A stretch of DNA of 19,378 nt from Bacteroidales bacterium (GTDB lineage Bacteria; Bacteroidota; Bacteroidia; Bacteroidales; GCA-2748055). Position 1 is the stretch's first letter, and the number at the start of each line of letters is the position of its first letter. Of the stretch, positions 1 to 8,817 are shown piece after piece. The notes below the pieces were generated by a model. The model did not search any database, had not been told where the DNA came from, and was given only the letters and a program-made list of their open reading frames with translations. The DNA is taken from NCBI GenBank assembly GCA_029934875.1, contig JAOZLK010000013.1:1-19378 (forward strand), in the 5' to 3' direction. The translations under genes were made by a program, and so were the position numbers.

Positions 1-1
1 G

Positions 2-1333
2 TATCCCAGTACGGCCGGGGATCGCAATAAATGGATCAAAGAGGCCCATTACAACCTGTTCAATCTAAAGAGCGAACAGGTCTTTATCGACCTTCTAACC
101 GATTCCGGAACCGGTGCCATGAGCCAGGAGCAGTGGGCAGCCATGATGACGGGAGACGAATCCTATGCCGGCAGTAAATCATTCGATCGCCTGCACGAGA
201 CCATTACTTCCCTCACCGGCTTTCCTTACGTGATCCCAACCCACCAGGGACGAGCAGCAGAGAATGTACTTTTTTCAGTAATGGTGAAAGAAGGAAATGT
301 CGTTCCCGGAAATGCCCACTTCGACACCACCAAGGGCCACATTGAGTTCCGAAAAGCTTCGGCCTTCGATTGCACCATTGACGAGGCAGCCGATACCAGG
401 ATTTATCATCCCTTCAAGGGAAACATCGACCTGAACAAGCTCGAGAATGTATTCCAGGTCTACGGGAAGGAACGGATTCCCATGATCATTGTCACCATCA
501 CCTGCAACTCCACCGGCGGACAACCCGTGAGCATGGAGAACCTGAAGGCAGTTCGTGAATTTGCAGATGCGAACGGCGTCCCTGTGATCTTCGATTCAGC
601 CCGTTTCGCCGAGAATGCCTACTTTATAAAAACACGGGAGAAAGGCTATGAAAACATATCCATTCGGGAAATCGTCCGGGAGATGTTCTCGCTGGCCGAC
701 GGCATGACCATGAGTAGCAAAAAGGACGGCATTGTGAATATGGGAGGTTTTATCGCTCTAAATAGTAAAGACATTTTCAGGGAAGCAGCAACCTTCAACA
801 TCATGTTCGAGGGCTACATCACTTATGGCGGAATGTCGGGCCGCGACATGGCTGCACTGGCACAGGGATTGGAAGAGGCCACTACATTCGGTTTCCTGGA
901 GAGCCGCATCAAGCAGGTTCATTACCTTGGACAGAGGCTCCACGATATGGGAATTCCGGTCCAGGAGCCCTTCGGCGGACATGCCATCTTTGTGGATGCC
1001 AACCGCTTCCTGCCGCATGTTCCCTGCGAAGAATACATTGCACAGACCCTGGCCATTGAACTTTACAAGGAGTCGGGTGTAAGGGCCGTGGAGATCGGCA
1101 CCCTGCTGGCCGACCGTGATCCGGAAACCCGTGAGAACCGCTATCCCAAACTGGAGATGCTCAGGCTCACTATCCCCAGACGGGTATATACCCGCAACCA
1201 CATGGATTATGTAGCCGCCGCGCTCCAGAATGTATATAAGCGGAGGGATCAGATCACCTCAGGCTACAATATCACCTACGAGGCACCCATCATGCGGCAC
1301 TTCACCGTGGAGCTGGAGCAGGTCCACCAATAA
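2..1333 (+). CDS. tnaA: Tryptophanase (tryptophan indole-lyase), 5' end outside window
   Basis: Cytoplasmic PLP enzyme that splits L-tryptophan into indole, pyruvate and ammonia. The frame is open from base 2, giving 443 residues; the E. coli enzyme has 471, so some 15-30 N-terminal residues are missing. An internal ATG at 119 is not the start, because conserved sequence (DLLTDSGTGAMS) runs through it. The PLP lysine is the second K of SSKKDG (codon 722-724). Three places separate it from the sister enzyme tyrosine phenol-lyase: Asp in HFDTTKGH (323-325) where the lyase has Thr; VEIG after GVRA where the lyase has MERG; and His in MRHFT (1298-1300), equal to E. coli His463, where the lyase has Phe. 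All three favour tryptophanase. These family comparisons are from memory. No clear terminator follows it. Confidence 0.93.
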   Translation, partial: YPSTAGDRNKWIKEAHYNLFNLKSEQVFIDLLTDSGTGAMSQEQWAAMMTGDESYAGSKSFDRLHETITSLTGFPYVIPTHQGRAAENVLFSVMVKEGNVVPGNAHFDTTKGHIEFRKASAFDCTIDEAADTRIYHPFKGNIDLNKLENVFQVYGKERIPMIIVTITCNSTGGQPVSMENLKAVREFADANGVPVIFDSARFAENAYFIKTREKGYENISIREIVREMFSLADGMTMSSKKDGIVNMGGFIALNSKDIFREAATFNIMFEGYITYGGMSGRDMAALAQGLEEATTFGFLESRIKQVHYLGQRLHDMGIPVQEPFGGHAIFVDANRFLPHVPCEEYIAQTLAIELYKESGVRAVEIGTLLADRDPETRENRYPKLEMLRLTIPRRVYTRNHMDYVAAALQNVYKRRDQITSGYNITYEAPIMRHFTVELEQVHQ

Positions 1334-1408
1334 AAAGCGGATTTGCCCTAAGTCATTATAAAATTACCGACCTTTACGGCCTTAAAATCCATAAGGTAAT
1401 AATTACTT

Positions 1409-2809
1409 GTGAAAGATTTAACACAGGGTAGTGAAGGAAGGGGCATCTTAAGGTTTGCAGCCCCCATGTTGCTTGGACATATGTTCCAGCAGCTCTATAC
1501 CTTTGTGGACCAGATCATCGTAGGACGGGTCCTGGGTAAGGAAGCGCTGGCTTCGGTAGGGGCATCTTTTCCCATCCTCTTTACCCTCATCGCCCTGATC
1601 ATCGGGATCGCCACCGGGGGAACAATTGTGATCTCTCAATTCTTCGGGGCCAGGGACTTCAAAAAAGTAAAAAGAGCCATCGATACAATCTTTATTGTGA
1701 TGGCAGTCTCCTCGGTAATCATGACCGTGGTGGGCATCAGGTTTACGGAGGATATTTTCCGTTTGATCAACTTACCTGAAGAACTAATGGAGACAGCGGT
1801 AGCATATTTTACCATATATGTATCCGGACTGGTGGTCTTTTTCGGCTACAACAGTGTGGCAGCTGTGCTACGGGGACTGGGCGATTCGATCACCCCGCTT
1901 TACTTCCTTGTGCTGGCGACTGTGCTGAATATCGGGCTGGACCTGCTCTTCATTGTTAAGTTCGGATGGGGGGTTCAAGGGGCAGCACTGGCTACCATCA
2001 TTGCCCAGGGAGTCGCCTTCATGGTAGCCGTATTTTACTTGAACAGTACCCATGAACTGATCAAATTTAACCTGCGAGAGTTTGCATTCGACCGGGGAAT
2101 TTTCAAACAAACCCTGAGGATTGGACTTCCCACCGGCCTGCAACAGACTTTTGTAGCCGTCGGAATGCTTGCCCTGATGCGAATTGTAAACGGATTTGGC
2201 ACTGATGTGGTAGCTGCCTATACGGCTGCCGGGCGATTGGATAGCCTGGCTATAATCCCCTCCATGGTTTTTTCCACTGCGCTATCCACCTTCGTAGGGC
2301 AAAACATTGGGGCCGGAAAAATTGAAAGGGTGAAAAAAGGGCTTTCACGAACCTTACTTATGGCCTCAGCTGTGGCACTGGGGACCACAGCACTTATCAT
2401 TGTATTTAAAACACCATTGATGGGGCTTTTTACTACCGACCAGGAGGTAATCCGAATTGGCGGTGAGTACCTGACCATCGTTACATCATTTTACCTGCTT
2501 TTCACCGGGATGTTTATTTACTCCGGAGTAATGCGGGGTGCCGGGGATACCCTTATCCCCATGTTTATCACCCTCTTTTCTCTCTGGATAATAAGGATTC
2601 CTTTTGCGGTATTCCTGAGCCAGGAAAGCATAGACTTCCTGGGATTTACAATCCGGGGAATGGGGCTTGGGCCAGAGGGAATCTGGTGGTCGATACCAGC
2701 TGGATGGGGATTCGGAATGGTCTTATCGTTCATCTACTACAAAACCGGTAGATGGAAGACCAAATCGGTGATAAAAGCAAAAGTTGAACCGGCCACTGTG
2801 ACGCGTTAA
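1409..2809 (+). CDS. MATE family multidrug/toxin efflux transporter
   Basis: Inner-membrane antiporter of the MATE (multi antimicrobial extrusion) family, expected to export organic compounds using a Na+ or H+ gradient; the substrate cannot be read from sequence. The 466 residues fit the usual 440-480 and contain about twelve hydrophobic segments in two halves. The N-terminus (KDLTQGSEGRGILRFAAPML) and the QQLYTFVDQIIVGR stretch are typical. The start is GTG at 1409: an in-frame TAA lies at 1400-1402, and AAGGT at 1393-1397 serves as ribosome-binding site. A weak 5-bp hairpin (1380-1384 with 1392-1396) overlaps that site. It lies 75 bases behind tnaA on the same strand, so co-transcription is possible, but no promoter or terminator in the gap settles this. 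Confidence 0.9.
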   Translation: MKDLTQGSEGRGILRFAAPMLLGHMFQQLYTFVDQIIVGRVLGKEALASVGASFPILFTLIALIIGIATGGTIVISQFFGARDFKKVKRAIDTIFIVMAVSSVIMTVVGIRFTEDIFRLINLPEELMETAVAYFTIYVSGLVVFFGYNSVAAVLRGLGDSITPLYFLVLATVLNIGLDLLFIVKFGWGVQGAALATIIAQGVAFMVAVFYLNSTHELIKFNLREFAFDRGIFKQTLRIGLPTGLQQTFVAVGMLALMRIVNGFGTDVVAAYTAAGRLDSLAIIPSMVFSTALSTFVGQNIGAGKIERVKKGLSRTLLMASAVALGTTALIIVFKTPLMGLFTTDQEVIRIGGEYLTIVTSFYLLFTGMFIYSGVMRGAGDTLIPMFITLFSLWIIRIPFAVFLSQESIDFLGFTIRGMGLGPEGIWWSIPAGWGFGMVLSFIYYKTGRWKTKSVIKAKVEPATVTR

Positions 2810-2837
2810 GCTTTCAATTGATCTCATTTACTTACAG

Positions 2838-2872
2838 AATTAGCAATTCAGCCCAGTATTTCTGTGCTAATT
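2838..2872. repeat. Inverted repeat in the MATE-sensor kinase intergenic region
   Basis: AATTAGCA (2838-2845) is the exact reverse complement of TGCTAATT (2865-2872), with a 19-base gap. A second pair, ACAGAA (2835 region) and TTCTGT (2860-2865), is interleaved with it, so two alternative hairpins compete. It lies 28 bases past the MATE stop and about 100 bases before the sensor kinase start. It could be a weak terminator or a regulator-binding site. No T-run follows directly, which argues against an intrinsic terminator. Confidence 0.35.
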
Positions 2873-2975
2873 ATAACAATATTTAACGATTTTAAATTGA
2901 TTTGATCTCTTCGATTGGCTAACTTGGTTCGAAATTTGTATGTAATACACAAACTACGCTACCACGAAACCAGGG

Positions 2976-5900
2976 ATGTTTAGAAGATTATTAGCCCTTT
3001 TTACGCTCAGCCTGCTCAGCCTGTTTATACTTCAGGGGCAGGATGAATATGTTCGTTTCAAAAGGATCACCATTGACGACGGACTATCGCTCAGTTCGGT
3101 TTACAATATTTACCAGGACTCAAAAGGGTTCATGTGGTTCGGCACAGAAGACGGGCTGAATAAATACGACGGCAGATCAATTACTGTGTACGGGGCAACC
3201 ACCGACCAGCATTATATCCTGGCCAATAAATGGATCGAACTGGTTTACGAGGACAGGGCGGGGATGATATGGCTTGGCTCCCGGGGCGGGCTCACCATGT
3301 ATAATCCCAGAAAAGGAATCTTCAATACCCTGAGGCATGATCCCAACTCACTACTCTCGCTCTCTAACGACACAATCTCAGCCATAATTGCTGATTTGCG
3401 GAACGATGTATGGATTGGGACCTTTAGCGGGCTCAACAAGGTCGACCGCTTCACGGGAGAAGTTACACGGGTGATCCCGGATGCGCCGGAACTGAATGGG
3501 CTCAATTCTCACATTACCGGATTTGCTGTGGACCGTTCGGGAACCTTATGGATCGGAACCAGCCAGGGTCTCTTTACCCAGGACCGAAAATCAGGCCTTT
3601 TTTTCAACGAAACAATTAGCGGAACCCTTGCCCCGGGAACCCCAATTAAATGCATGGCCCTGGGTGGAGGATCTCTCTGGCTCGGGACCGCAATGGGAAT
3701 GCTGGAGGTGGATCTGTCCGGACTGGGAAACCACCTTTTCCTTCCTGCCTTTCCCGGGGAGACACTTTCGGATATCCGCAATCTCCTTGTAGACCGGAAC
3801 GAACAGGTATGGGTTCAGACTGCGGAAGGTCTTTTCTGTTACTGTAGCAGGGAAGACGGAATGGTAAAAGTTCTGGATGCAGGAGTCTCAACCAATTCAC
3901 TTGCCTTAAACTCTGTGGAGCCACTGGTGGAGGATGAGCAGGGAAACATATGGTATGGAACCTTCGGGGACGGTGTATTTAAGGTAAATCCCCTTACACT
4001 CGAGTATCAACATTACAGTCATAATCCGGCCGATCCCAGCAGCCTCTCTGAAAATGCGGTGAATTGCATTTTTGAAGACCGGTCGGGCGTACTCTGGTTC
4101 GGGACCTTTGGTGCCGGAATCAGCATGCTTGATCCCAGCGCCAACCGCTTTACCCTTTTCAAAAATGACCCTTTCAATTCCAACAGCCTGGCCTCTTCCT
4201 TTATCTGGACTATTTTTCAAACCACCGAAAATACAGTATGGTTTGGCACTAATGCCTTTGGCATAAGCTGTTATAACATAGACCAGAAAACATTCCGGCA
4301 TTTTAATCACGATCCTCTTGATCCGGGCTCCCTTTCCCACTCATCGGTTCGCAAGGTATACCAGGACAGTAAGAAGCGCATCTGGGTCGGAACAGATGGG
4401 GGTGGATTAAACCTCTTCCTTCCAGAGGACCAATCCTTCAGGCACTTTTTACATGATCCGGATAATGAAAGAACGATCTCTGATAATTCAGTCAGGGCCA
4501 TCTATGAAGACCGGCATGGAAGATTATGGGTGGGTACCCGCAATGGGCTTAACCTTTTCAAGCCTGAAACCGGGGAGTTCAAAAGATACCTCCACGATGA
4601 CACGGATCCCGGTTCCATATCCCACAATTTCGTCTATTCAAGCATATTCCTGGATGAGAATGATGACCTGTGGGTAGGAACCTATGGGGGCGGCCTTTGT
4701 AAAATGGATACCAGGAATGGGACTTTTACAAATTTCATGCACGATCCGGAGGATCCAAATACCATCTCCGACAATATTGTATTTTCCACTTACCAGGATG
4801 AGATGGGCCGTATCTGGATTGGCACCAACAGCGGTTTGAACATGTTCTATCCGGCAACCGGCTCCTTTCGACGCTTCGGTGTGGGAGAAGGATTGGCCAA
4901 CGAAGTGATCTACGGAGTCCTGCCCGACAACAATAATCATATCTGGCTCAGCACCAACCTGGGAATCATCCGCTTCGACCTGGAGACTTTCGCAGTAAAA
5001 AACTTCGACAAAAATGATGGCCTCCAGAGTAATGAGTTTAATGGTGGTTCCTTCCACCGGGGAAGAGACAACAAACTCTATTTTGGAGGCGTTTACGGAC
5101 TGAACGTGATTGATCCTGAGATTATCGACCCGGTTGAAAAAGTGCCCCAGGTTACCCTTACTGATCTGGAAGTGCTGGGAAAGAAGGCTCATATAGCTGG
5201 AATCGACCTGGAAGAAGAGTTTAATGAAAATCCTCTCAGCATCATCGAATATGAGGGTGAGTTCTACTCCAGTGAAAATGTCACTTACCTGGAGGAAATT
5301 GTCCTCGACTACAAATACCGTTATTTCTCAGTAGAATTTGCTGCCCTGAATAATCTTCAATCCGACAAACTGAACTACGCTTACATCATGGAAAACCTGG
5401 AGTCGGAATGGACCCAGGCAGGTAAACGTAACTACGTCTCTTACGCCAATATGAAAGCCGGCACCTATACTCTGAAGGTAGTGGCAGAGAACTCAGACGG
5501 TTTCCGAAGCGATCCGCCCATGGAACTTAAGATCGTCATTACTCCCCCGGTTTGGCAACTATGGTGGTTCATCTTATTGGAGGTTCTGCTAGCTACGGCC
5601 ATTGCCTGGCTCATCATTACCTTCCTCGTAAGATCCCGCACAAACCGTCTGTTGAAATCTCAAAATCAACAAATCAGCGAGGCCAATGAGGCCCTGCGAA
5701 AGTCTGAAAAGAACCTGATGGAACTAAATGCCACCAAGGATAAGTTTTTCTCCATCATCTCGCATGACCTGAAAAATCCATTCGCCAGCTTACTTTCCAT
5801 CAGCGAACTGATGGTGGAGAACTTCAATGATACGGACCGCGATGACCACAGGGCCGGATTCAGGAAAATTAATCAATCGGTTAAACACCTGCTGAATTTG

Positions 5901-6413
5901 CTTGAAAACCTGCTAACCTGGTCGAGGTCACAGCGTGGGCGCATCAAGTATGAACCCCTGAGGTTCAACCTCTCAGCGATGATCCAGGAGAATTTAAACC
6001 TCCACAGATTAGCAGCTGAAAAAAAGGGGATCGTGCTGACAGCCCTGGAGCAGGAAGAAATATTTGCCTATGGTGACCGGGATATGATCAACAGTGTTAT
6101 TCGCAACCTGATGACCAATGCTGTGAAATTCACAGATCGGGACAGGAAGGTGGAGATAAGAGTCGATTCCATTGGTGGTTTGCTCCAGGTTAACATTGTG
6201 GATGAAGGCATCGGTATTCCAGGGGAATACATTAACAAACTCTTTAATATCGATGAGAAATATAAAGCCACAGGGACCGCCGGGGAGAAAGGCACAGGCC
6301 TGGGTCTGATCATTTGCCGGGAGTTCGTGGAAAAAAACGGTGGAGAAATCTCGGTCCAGAGCAAACCGGGTGTAGGCTCAACCTTCAGCTTTACCCTTCC
6401 CATGTCCAATTAA
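2976..6413 (+). CDS. Periplasmic two-propeller sensor histidine kinase (HTCS-like, without REC/AraC output)
   Basis: Membrane sensor kinase of 1145 residues. A signal peptide occupies about residues 1-22. Fourteen Reg_prop repeats follow (W-[FLIV]-G-T...GL patterns from about residue 53 to 690), enough for two seven-bladed propellers. A Y_Y_Y domain lies at about 779-858 and one membrane segment at about 863-887. After a short coiled linker comes the kinase: phospho-acceptor His930 in SIISHDLKNP, N-box N1044/N1048, G1 box DEGIGIP from D1076, G2 box GTGLGL at 1106-1111. The periplasmic part matches Bacteroides hybrid two-component systems, which sense glycans or other ligands, but the protein ends after the ATPase domain. 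The receiver and AraC-type DNA-binding domains of that family are absent, so its response regulator must be encoded elsewhere. No glycan-use genes are nearby, so the ligand is unknown. Confidence 0.92.
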   Translation: MFRRLLALFTLSLLSLFILQGQDEYVRFKRITIDDGLSLSSVYNIYQDSKGFMWFGTEDGLNKYDGRSITVYGATTDQHYILANKWIELVYEDRAGMIWLGSRGGLTMYNPRKGIFNTLRHDPNSLLSLSNDTISAIIADLRNDVWIGTFSGLNKVDRFTGEVTRVIPDAPELNGLNSHITGFAVDRSGTLWIGTSQGLFTQDRKSGLFFNETISGTLAPGTPIKCMALGGGSLWLGTAMGMLEVDLSGLGNHLFLPAFPGETLSDIRNLLVDRNEQVWVQTAEGLFCYCSREDGMVKVLDAGVSTNSLALNSVEPLVEDEQGNIWYGTFGDGVFKVNPLTLEYQHYSHNPADPSSLSENAVNCIFEDRSGVLWFGTFGAGISMLDPSANRFTLFKNDPFNSNSLASSFIWTIFQTTENTVWFGTNAFGISCYNIDQKTFRHFNHDPLDPGSLSHSSVRKVYQDSKKRIWVGTDGGGLNLFLPEDQSFRHFLHDPDNERTISDNSVRAIYEDRHGRLWVGTRNGLNLFKPETGEFKRYLHDDTDPGSISHNFVYSSIFLDENDDLWVGTYGGGLCKMDTRNGTFTNFMHDPEDPNTISDNIVFSTYQDEMGRIWIGTNSGLNMFYPATGSFRRFGVGEGLANEVIYGVLPDNNNHIWLSTNLGIIRFDLETFAVKNFDKNDGLQSNEFNGGSFHRGRDNKLYFGGVYGLNVIDPEIIDPVEKVPQVTLTDLEVLGKKAHIAGIDLEEEFNENPLSIIEYEGEFYSSENVTYLEEIVLDYKYRYFSVEFAALNNLQSDKLNYAYIMENLESEWTQAGKRNYVSYANMKAGTYTLKVVAENSDGFRSDPPMELKIVITPPVWQLWWFILLEVLLATAIAWLIITFLVRSRTNRLLKSQNQQISEANEALRKSEKNLMELNATKDKFFSIISHDLKNPFASLLSISELMVENFNDTDRDDHRAGFRKINQSVKHLLNLLENLLTWSRSQRGRIKYEPLRFNLSAMIQENLNLHRLAAEKKGIVLTALEQEEIFAYGDRDMINSVIRNLMTNAVKFTDRDRKVEIRVDSIGGLLQVNIVDEGIGIPGEYINKLFNIDEKYKATGTAGEKGTGLGLIICREFVEKNGGEISVQSKPGVGSTFSFTLPMSN

Positions 6414-6445
6414 TCCGATTCTTCCTGTTCTTCACCCCTTTTTAC

Positions 6446-6453
6446 TACTTTTG
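6446..6453 (+). promoter_or_regulatory. Candidate Bacteroidota promoter (-7 box) for yicC-gmk-nadD
   Basis: TACTTTTG matches the Bacteroidota -7 consensus TAnnTTTG exactly and sits 22 bases before the yicC ATG, giving a leader of about 15-20 bases. No good TTTG -33 box is visible 19-21 bases upstream. Confidence 0.5.
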
Positions 6454-6475
6454 CAGCGAACCGATTTAAGCAAAT

Positions 6476-7351
6476 ATGATCAGATCAATGACAGGCTACG
6501 GGAAGGCCGAATCTCTTTTACCCGATAAGAAACTGACCATCGAGATCAGATCGCTCAACAGCAAACAACTCGATACAAATACACGCTTACCTTCGCTCTA
6601 CAAGGAGAAAGAGCTTGAGATCAGAAAACTTATCGCTTCCTCCCTGGAAAGAGGCAAGGTTGAGTGCAGTTTTTTCTATGAGCTATCCTCAGAGACCTCA
6701 TCGGGAACGATCAATGAGCTGGTGGTAAAAAGCTATTTCGAACAGCTGAACAGCATCTCAAAGGAATTGGGTCTGAAGGCCTCACAGGAACTGCTTTCCA
6801 TTGCCATGCGCATGCCAGATGCCATCCGAAATGACCGGGCTGAACTGGAAGACGAGGAATGGAAGCAGGTAAAGGAGAGCTTACAGCAAGCCCTCAGGCA
6901 GGTTAATGGCTTCAGGCTGCAGGAAGGTGAGTCGCTGGATAAAGATTTAAGGGAAAGGCTTGCTGCCATCACTGCAAGGCTGGAAGATATAGAACCACTG
7001 GAAGGCGACCGGATTGCCCGGATCAGGGAGCGCATTCGTAATAACCTCACCGAATTTGTCGGGAAAGATGGAAGAGATGAAAACAGGTTCGAACAAGAGC
7101 TAATCTTCTATATGGAGAAACTCGACATCTCGGAGGAGAAAGTCAGGCTTGCCAATCACTGCAGCTACTTCCTGGAAACCATGGAGAATGAAGGCCCAGT
7201 GGGTAAAAAACTGGGATTCATTTCCCAGGAGATGGGACGAGAGATAAATACCCTCGGATCAAAAGCCAACCATGTGGACATTCAGCGCCTGGTCGTGGAG
7301 ATGAAGGATGAACTTGAGCGTGTCAAGGAACAGATTCTTAACATACTGTAA
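6476..7351 (+). CDS. yicC: YicC family endoribonuclease
   Basis: Cytoplasmic protein of the YicC/YloC family, members of which are endoribonucleases involved in RNA turnover. It has 291 residues, the usual length. The N-terminus MIRSMTGYGKAE is the family hallmark. The C-terminal DUF1732 part includes KLGFISQEMGREINTLGSKA and ends with a helical stretch. It is the first gene of a tight operon: gmk starts four bases after its stop, an arrangement common in many bacteria. A matching -7 promoter box lies just upstream. The start at 6476 is the only sensible one, since the conserved motif begins at residue 1. Confidence 0.95.
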   Translation: MIRSMTGYGKAESLLPDKKLTIEIRSLNSKQLDTNTRLPSLYKEKELEIRKLIASSLERGKVECSFFYELSSETSSGTINELVVKSYFEQLNSISKELGLKASQELLSIAMRMPDAIRNDRAELEDEEWKQVKESLQQALRQVNGFRLQEGESLDKDLRERLAAITARLEDIEPLEGDRIARIRERIRNNLTEFVGKDGRDENRFEQELIFYMEKLDISEEKVRLANHCSYFLETMENEGPVGKKLGFISQEMGREINTLGSKANHVDIQRLVVEMKDELERVKEQILNIL

Positions 7352-7355
7352 GGCA

Positions 7356-7937
7356 ATGGCCGGATCAACTAAAAAGGGTAAGCTACTCATATTCTGCGCC
7401 CCATCGGGTTCCGGGAAATCCACCATTGTACAACACCTGAAGAAACTTAATCCCGAACTGGCATTCAGCATATCGGCCACCTCAAGAAAGCCCAGGAAGG
7501 GAGAACGCGATGGAAAAGAATATCATTTCATATCCCCCCGGCTATTCAGGGAAAAGATAGAGCATAACGAATTTGTGGAGTGGGAAGAGGTTTACCCGGA
7601 ACAGTACTATGGCACCCTGAAAAGCGAGGTGAATCGCATCTGGGACCAGGATCACCATGCCCTTTTCGACATCGATGTGGTGGGAGGCCTAAACCTGAAA
7701 AAGGAATACGGAGAGAAGGCCCTGGCCATCTTTGTAAAACCACCTTCGCTGAAAATCCTTGAGGAAAGACTCCGTTCCAGGGGAAGCGATGATGAAGAGT
7801 CCCTTCAAAAGCGCATAGGCAAAGCAGAATATGAGCTCAGCTTTGCCCCGGAATTTGACCATATCCTGATCAACGACTCCCTTGAAAAGGCTCTTGCAGA
7901 TGCCGAACAGATAGTGCAAGAATTTCTGGACCAATGA
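7356..7937 (+). CDS. gmk: Guanylate kinase
   Basis: Phosphorylates GMP to GDP with ATP in the cytoplasm, an essential step in guanine nucleotide synthesis and recycling. The 193 residues have the P-loop APSGSGKST (15-23), the GMP-binding segment SATSRKPRKGERDGKEYHF (about 40-58) and the DIDVVGG motif near 105. The frame is open further upstream into yicC, but ATG 7356 puts the P-loop at its usual place and follows the yicC stop by four bases. TAAGG at 7349-7353 is a close-spaced ribosome-binding site. The last codons overlap the nadD start as ATGA, which implies translational coupling. Confidence 0.96.
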   Translation: MAGSTKKGKLLIFCAPSGSGKSTIVQHLKKLNPELAFSISATSRKPRKGERDGKEYHFISPRLFREKIEHNEFVEWEEVYPEQYYGTLKSEVNRIWDQDHHALFDIDVVGGLNLKKEYGEKALAIFVKPPSLKILEERLRSRGSDDEESLQKRIGKAEYELSFAPEFDHILINDSLEKALADAEQIVQEFLDQ

Positions 7938-8539
7938 AAGTGATGGAAGGATACAGCAAAGCGATCAAGACCGGCCTCTATTTCGGCTCCTTCAATCCTG
8001 TTCACATCGGGCACCTGGCCATTGCGAACTATATGATTGAGTTCAGTGACCTGGAACAACTCTGGTTCGTTGTCAGTCCTCAGAACCCCCTGAAAGAGAA
8101 AAAAAGCCTGCTCAAAGATCATCACAGACTGGAGATGGTCCGGCTGGCCCTGGAGGACGACAACAGGTTCAGGGTCTCCGACATCGAATTCAAACTGCCA
8201 ACCCCCTCCTACACCATTGACACACTCACCTACCTTGAAGAGAAAAATCCTGGTCATGAGTTCCAGCTGGTCATGGGAGCCGACCAGCTTAAGACCTTCA
8301 GAAAATGGAAAAATGCCGGGTTGATTGCCCAAAACTACCACCGACTCATTTATCCCCGACCTGGAGTTGATCCTGAATCCATCAGGGCCATCCCAAATGC
8401 CACGCAGGTCGATGCTCCCCTCATGGAAATATCATCCAGCTTCATTCGCCAGGCCATCAAAGACGGCAAAGATATCCGGCACCTGGTCCCCACCCCTGCC
8501 TACACCTACCTGCGCGAGATGCACTTCTACGAAAAATAA
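7934..8539 (+). CDS. nadD: Nicotinate-nucleotide adenylyltransferase
   Basis: Transfers AMP from ATP to nicotinate mononucleotide, giving deamido-NAD, the precursor of NAD. It has 201 residues. The nucleotidyltransferase signature GSFNPVHIGH is at 18-27 and the second signature ISSSFIR at 166-172; GADQLKTFRKW lies between. The ATG at 7934 overlaps the gmk stop (ATGA); a second ATG at 7943 is possible and would shorten the N-terminus by three residues. It is the last gene of the yicC-gmk-nadD unit. Its 3' end overlaps the convergent toxin gene by 13 bases, so no intergenic terminator fits between them. Confidence 0.95.
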   Translation: MKVMEGYSKAIKTGLYFGSFNPVHIGHLAIANYMIEFSDLEQLWFVVSPQNPLKEKKSLLKDHHRLEMVRLALEDDNRFRVSDIEFKLPTPSYTIDTLTYLEEKNPGHEFQLVMGADQLKTFRKWKNAGLIAQNYHRLIYPRPGVDPESIRAIPNATQVDAPLMEISSSFIRQAIKDGKDIRHLVPTPAYTYLREMHFYEK

Positions 8540-8817
8540 AAGACTTGCCTGTTATCCCAAAAAACAATCAGTTGAAGTTCTCTTTTTCTCGGTCTTACCC
8601 GGTAGTAAAGGCTTATCTGCTTGGTGACTAAACCCTTTCTGATGTTCTTCTTTTTCCTAGATTCCTCGAACATTTCTGGGTATTGCTTGATCTGTTGCAG
8701 CAGATGATCAACTTCGTAGATGAAGTTTTGAGTTTCTCTTTCAGTCCAGGCTTTTTCAAGCAGTTCAATAACTTCGAAGTATGTGCGCCTGGCCCTTGGG
8801 GTCCAGCTGACGTTCAT
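8527..8817 (-). CDS. RelE/ParE superfamily toxin of a type II toxin-antitoxin pair
   Basis: Small protein of 96 residues with the ParE/RelE layout. It has an N-terminal strand and long helix (VSWTPRARRTYFEVIELL), a second helix (VDHLLQQIKQYPEMFEES), then the basic segment KKKNIRKGLVTKQISLYYRV and the terminal strand ending IVFWDNRQ. The NIRK...YYRV...F.DNRQ pattern is common in Bacteroidota members. By family it should either poison gyrase (ParE) or cleave mRNA (RelE); the sequence does not say which. Its start overlaps the antitoxin stop by one base (TGATG), and its last codons lie over the end of nadD on the other strand. Confidence 0.88.
   Translation of the reverse strand: MNVSWTPRARRTYFEVIELLEKAWTERETQNFIYEVDHLLQQIKQYPEMFEESRKKKNIRKGLVTKQISLYYRVRPRKRELQLIVFWDNRQVFYFS

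Noticed and set aside
1334..1408. Terminator after tryptophanase
   Set aside because: Only short 3-5 bp pairings and no T-run were found in the gap.
1407..1424. Rex-like site TTGTGA-AAGATT-TAACAC at the start of the MATE gene
   Set aside because: It has one mismatch like the site at 12102-12119, but it covers the GTG start and conserved coding residues (KDLTQG) and does not sit on a recognisable promoter box. About half a hit of this quality is expected by chance.
2907..2940. Promoter for the sensor kinase (TAACTTGG at 2920 or GAAATTTG at 2931)
   Set aside because: Each departs from TAnnTTTG at one or more positions and neither has a -33 box at correct spacing, so no choice could be supported.
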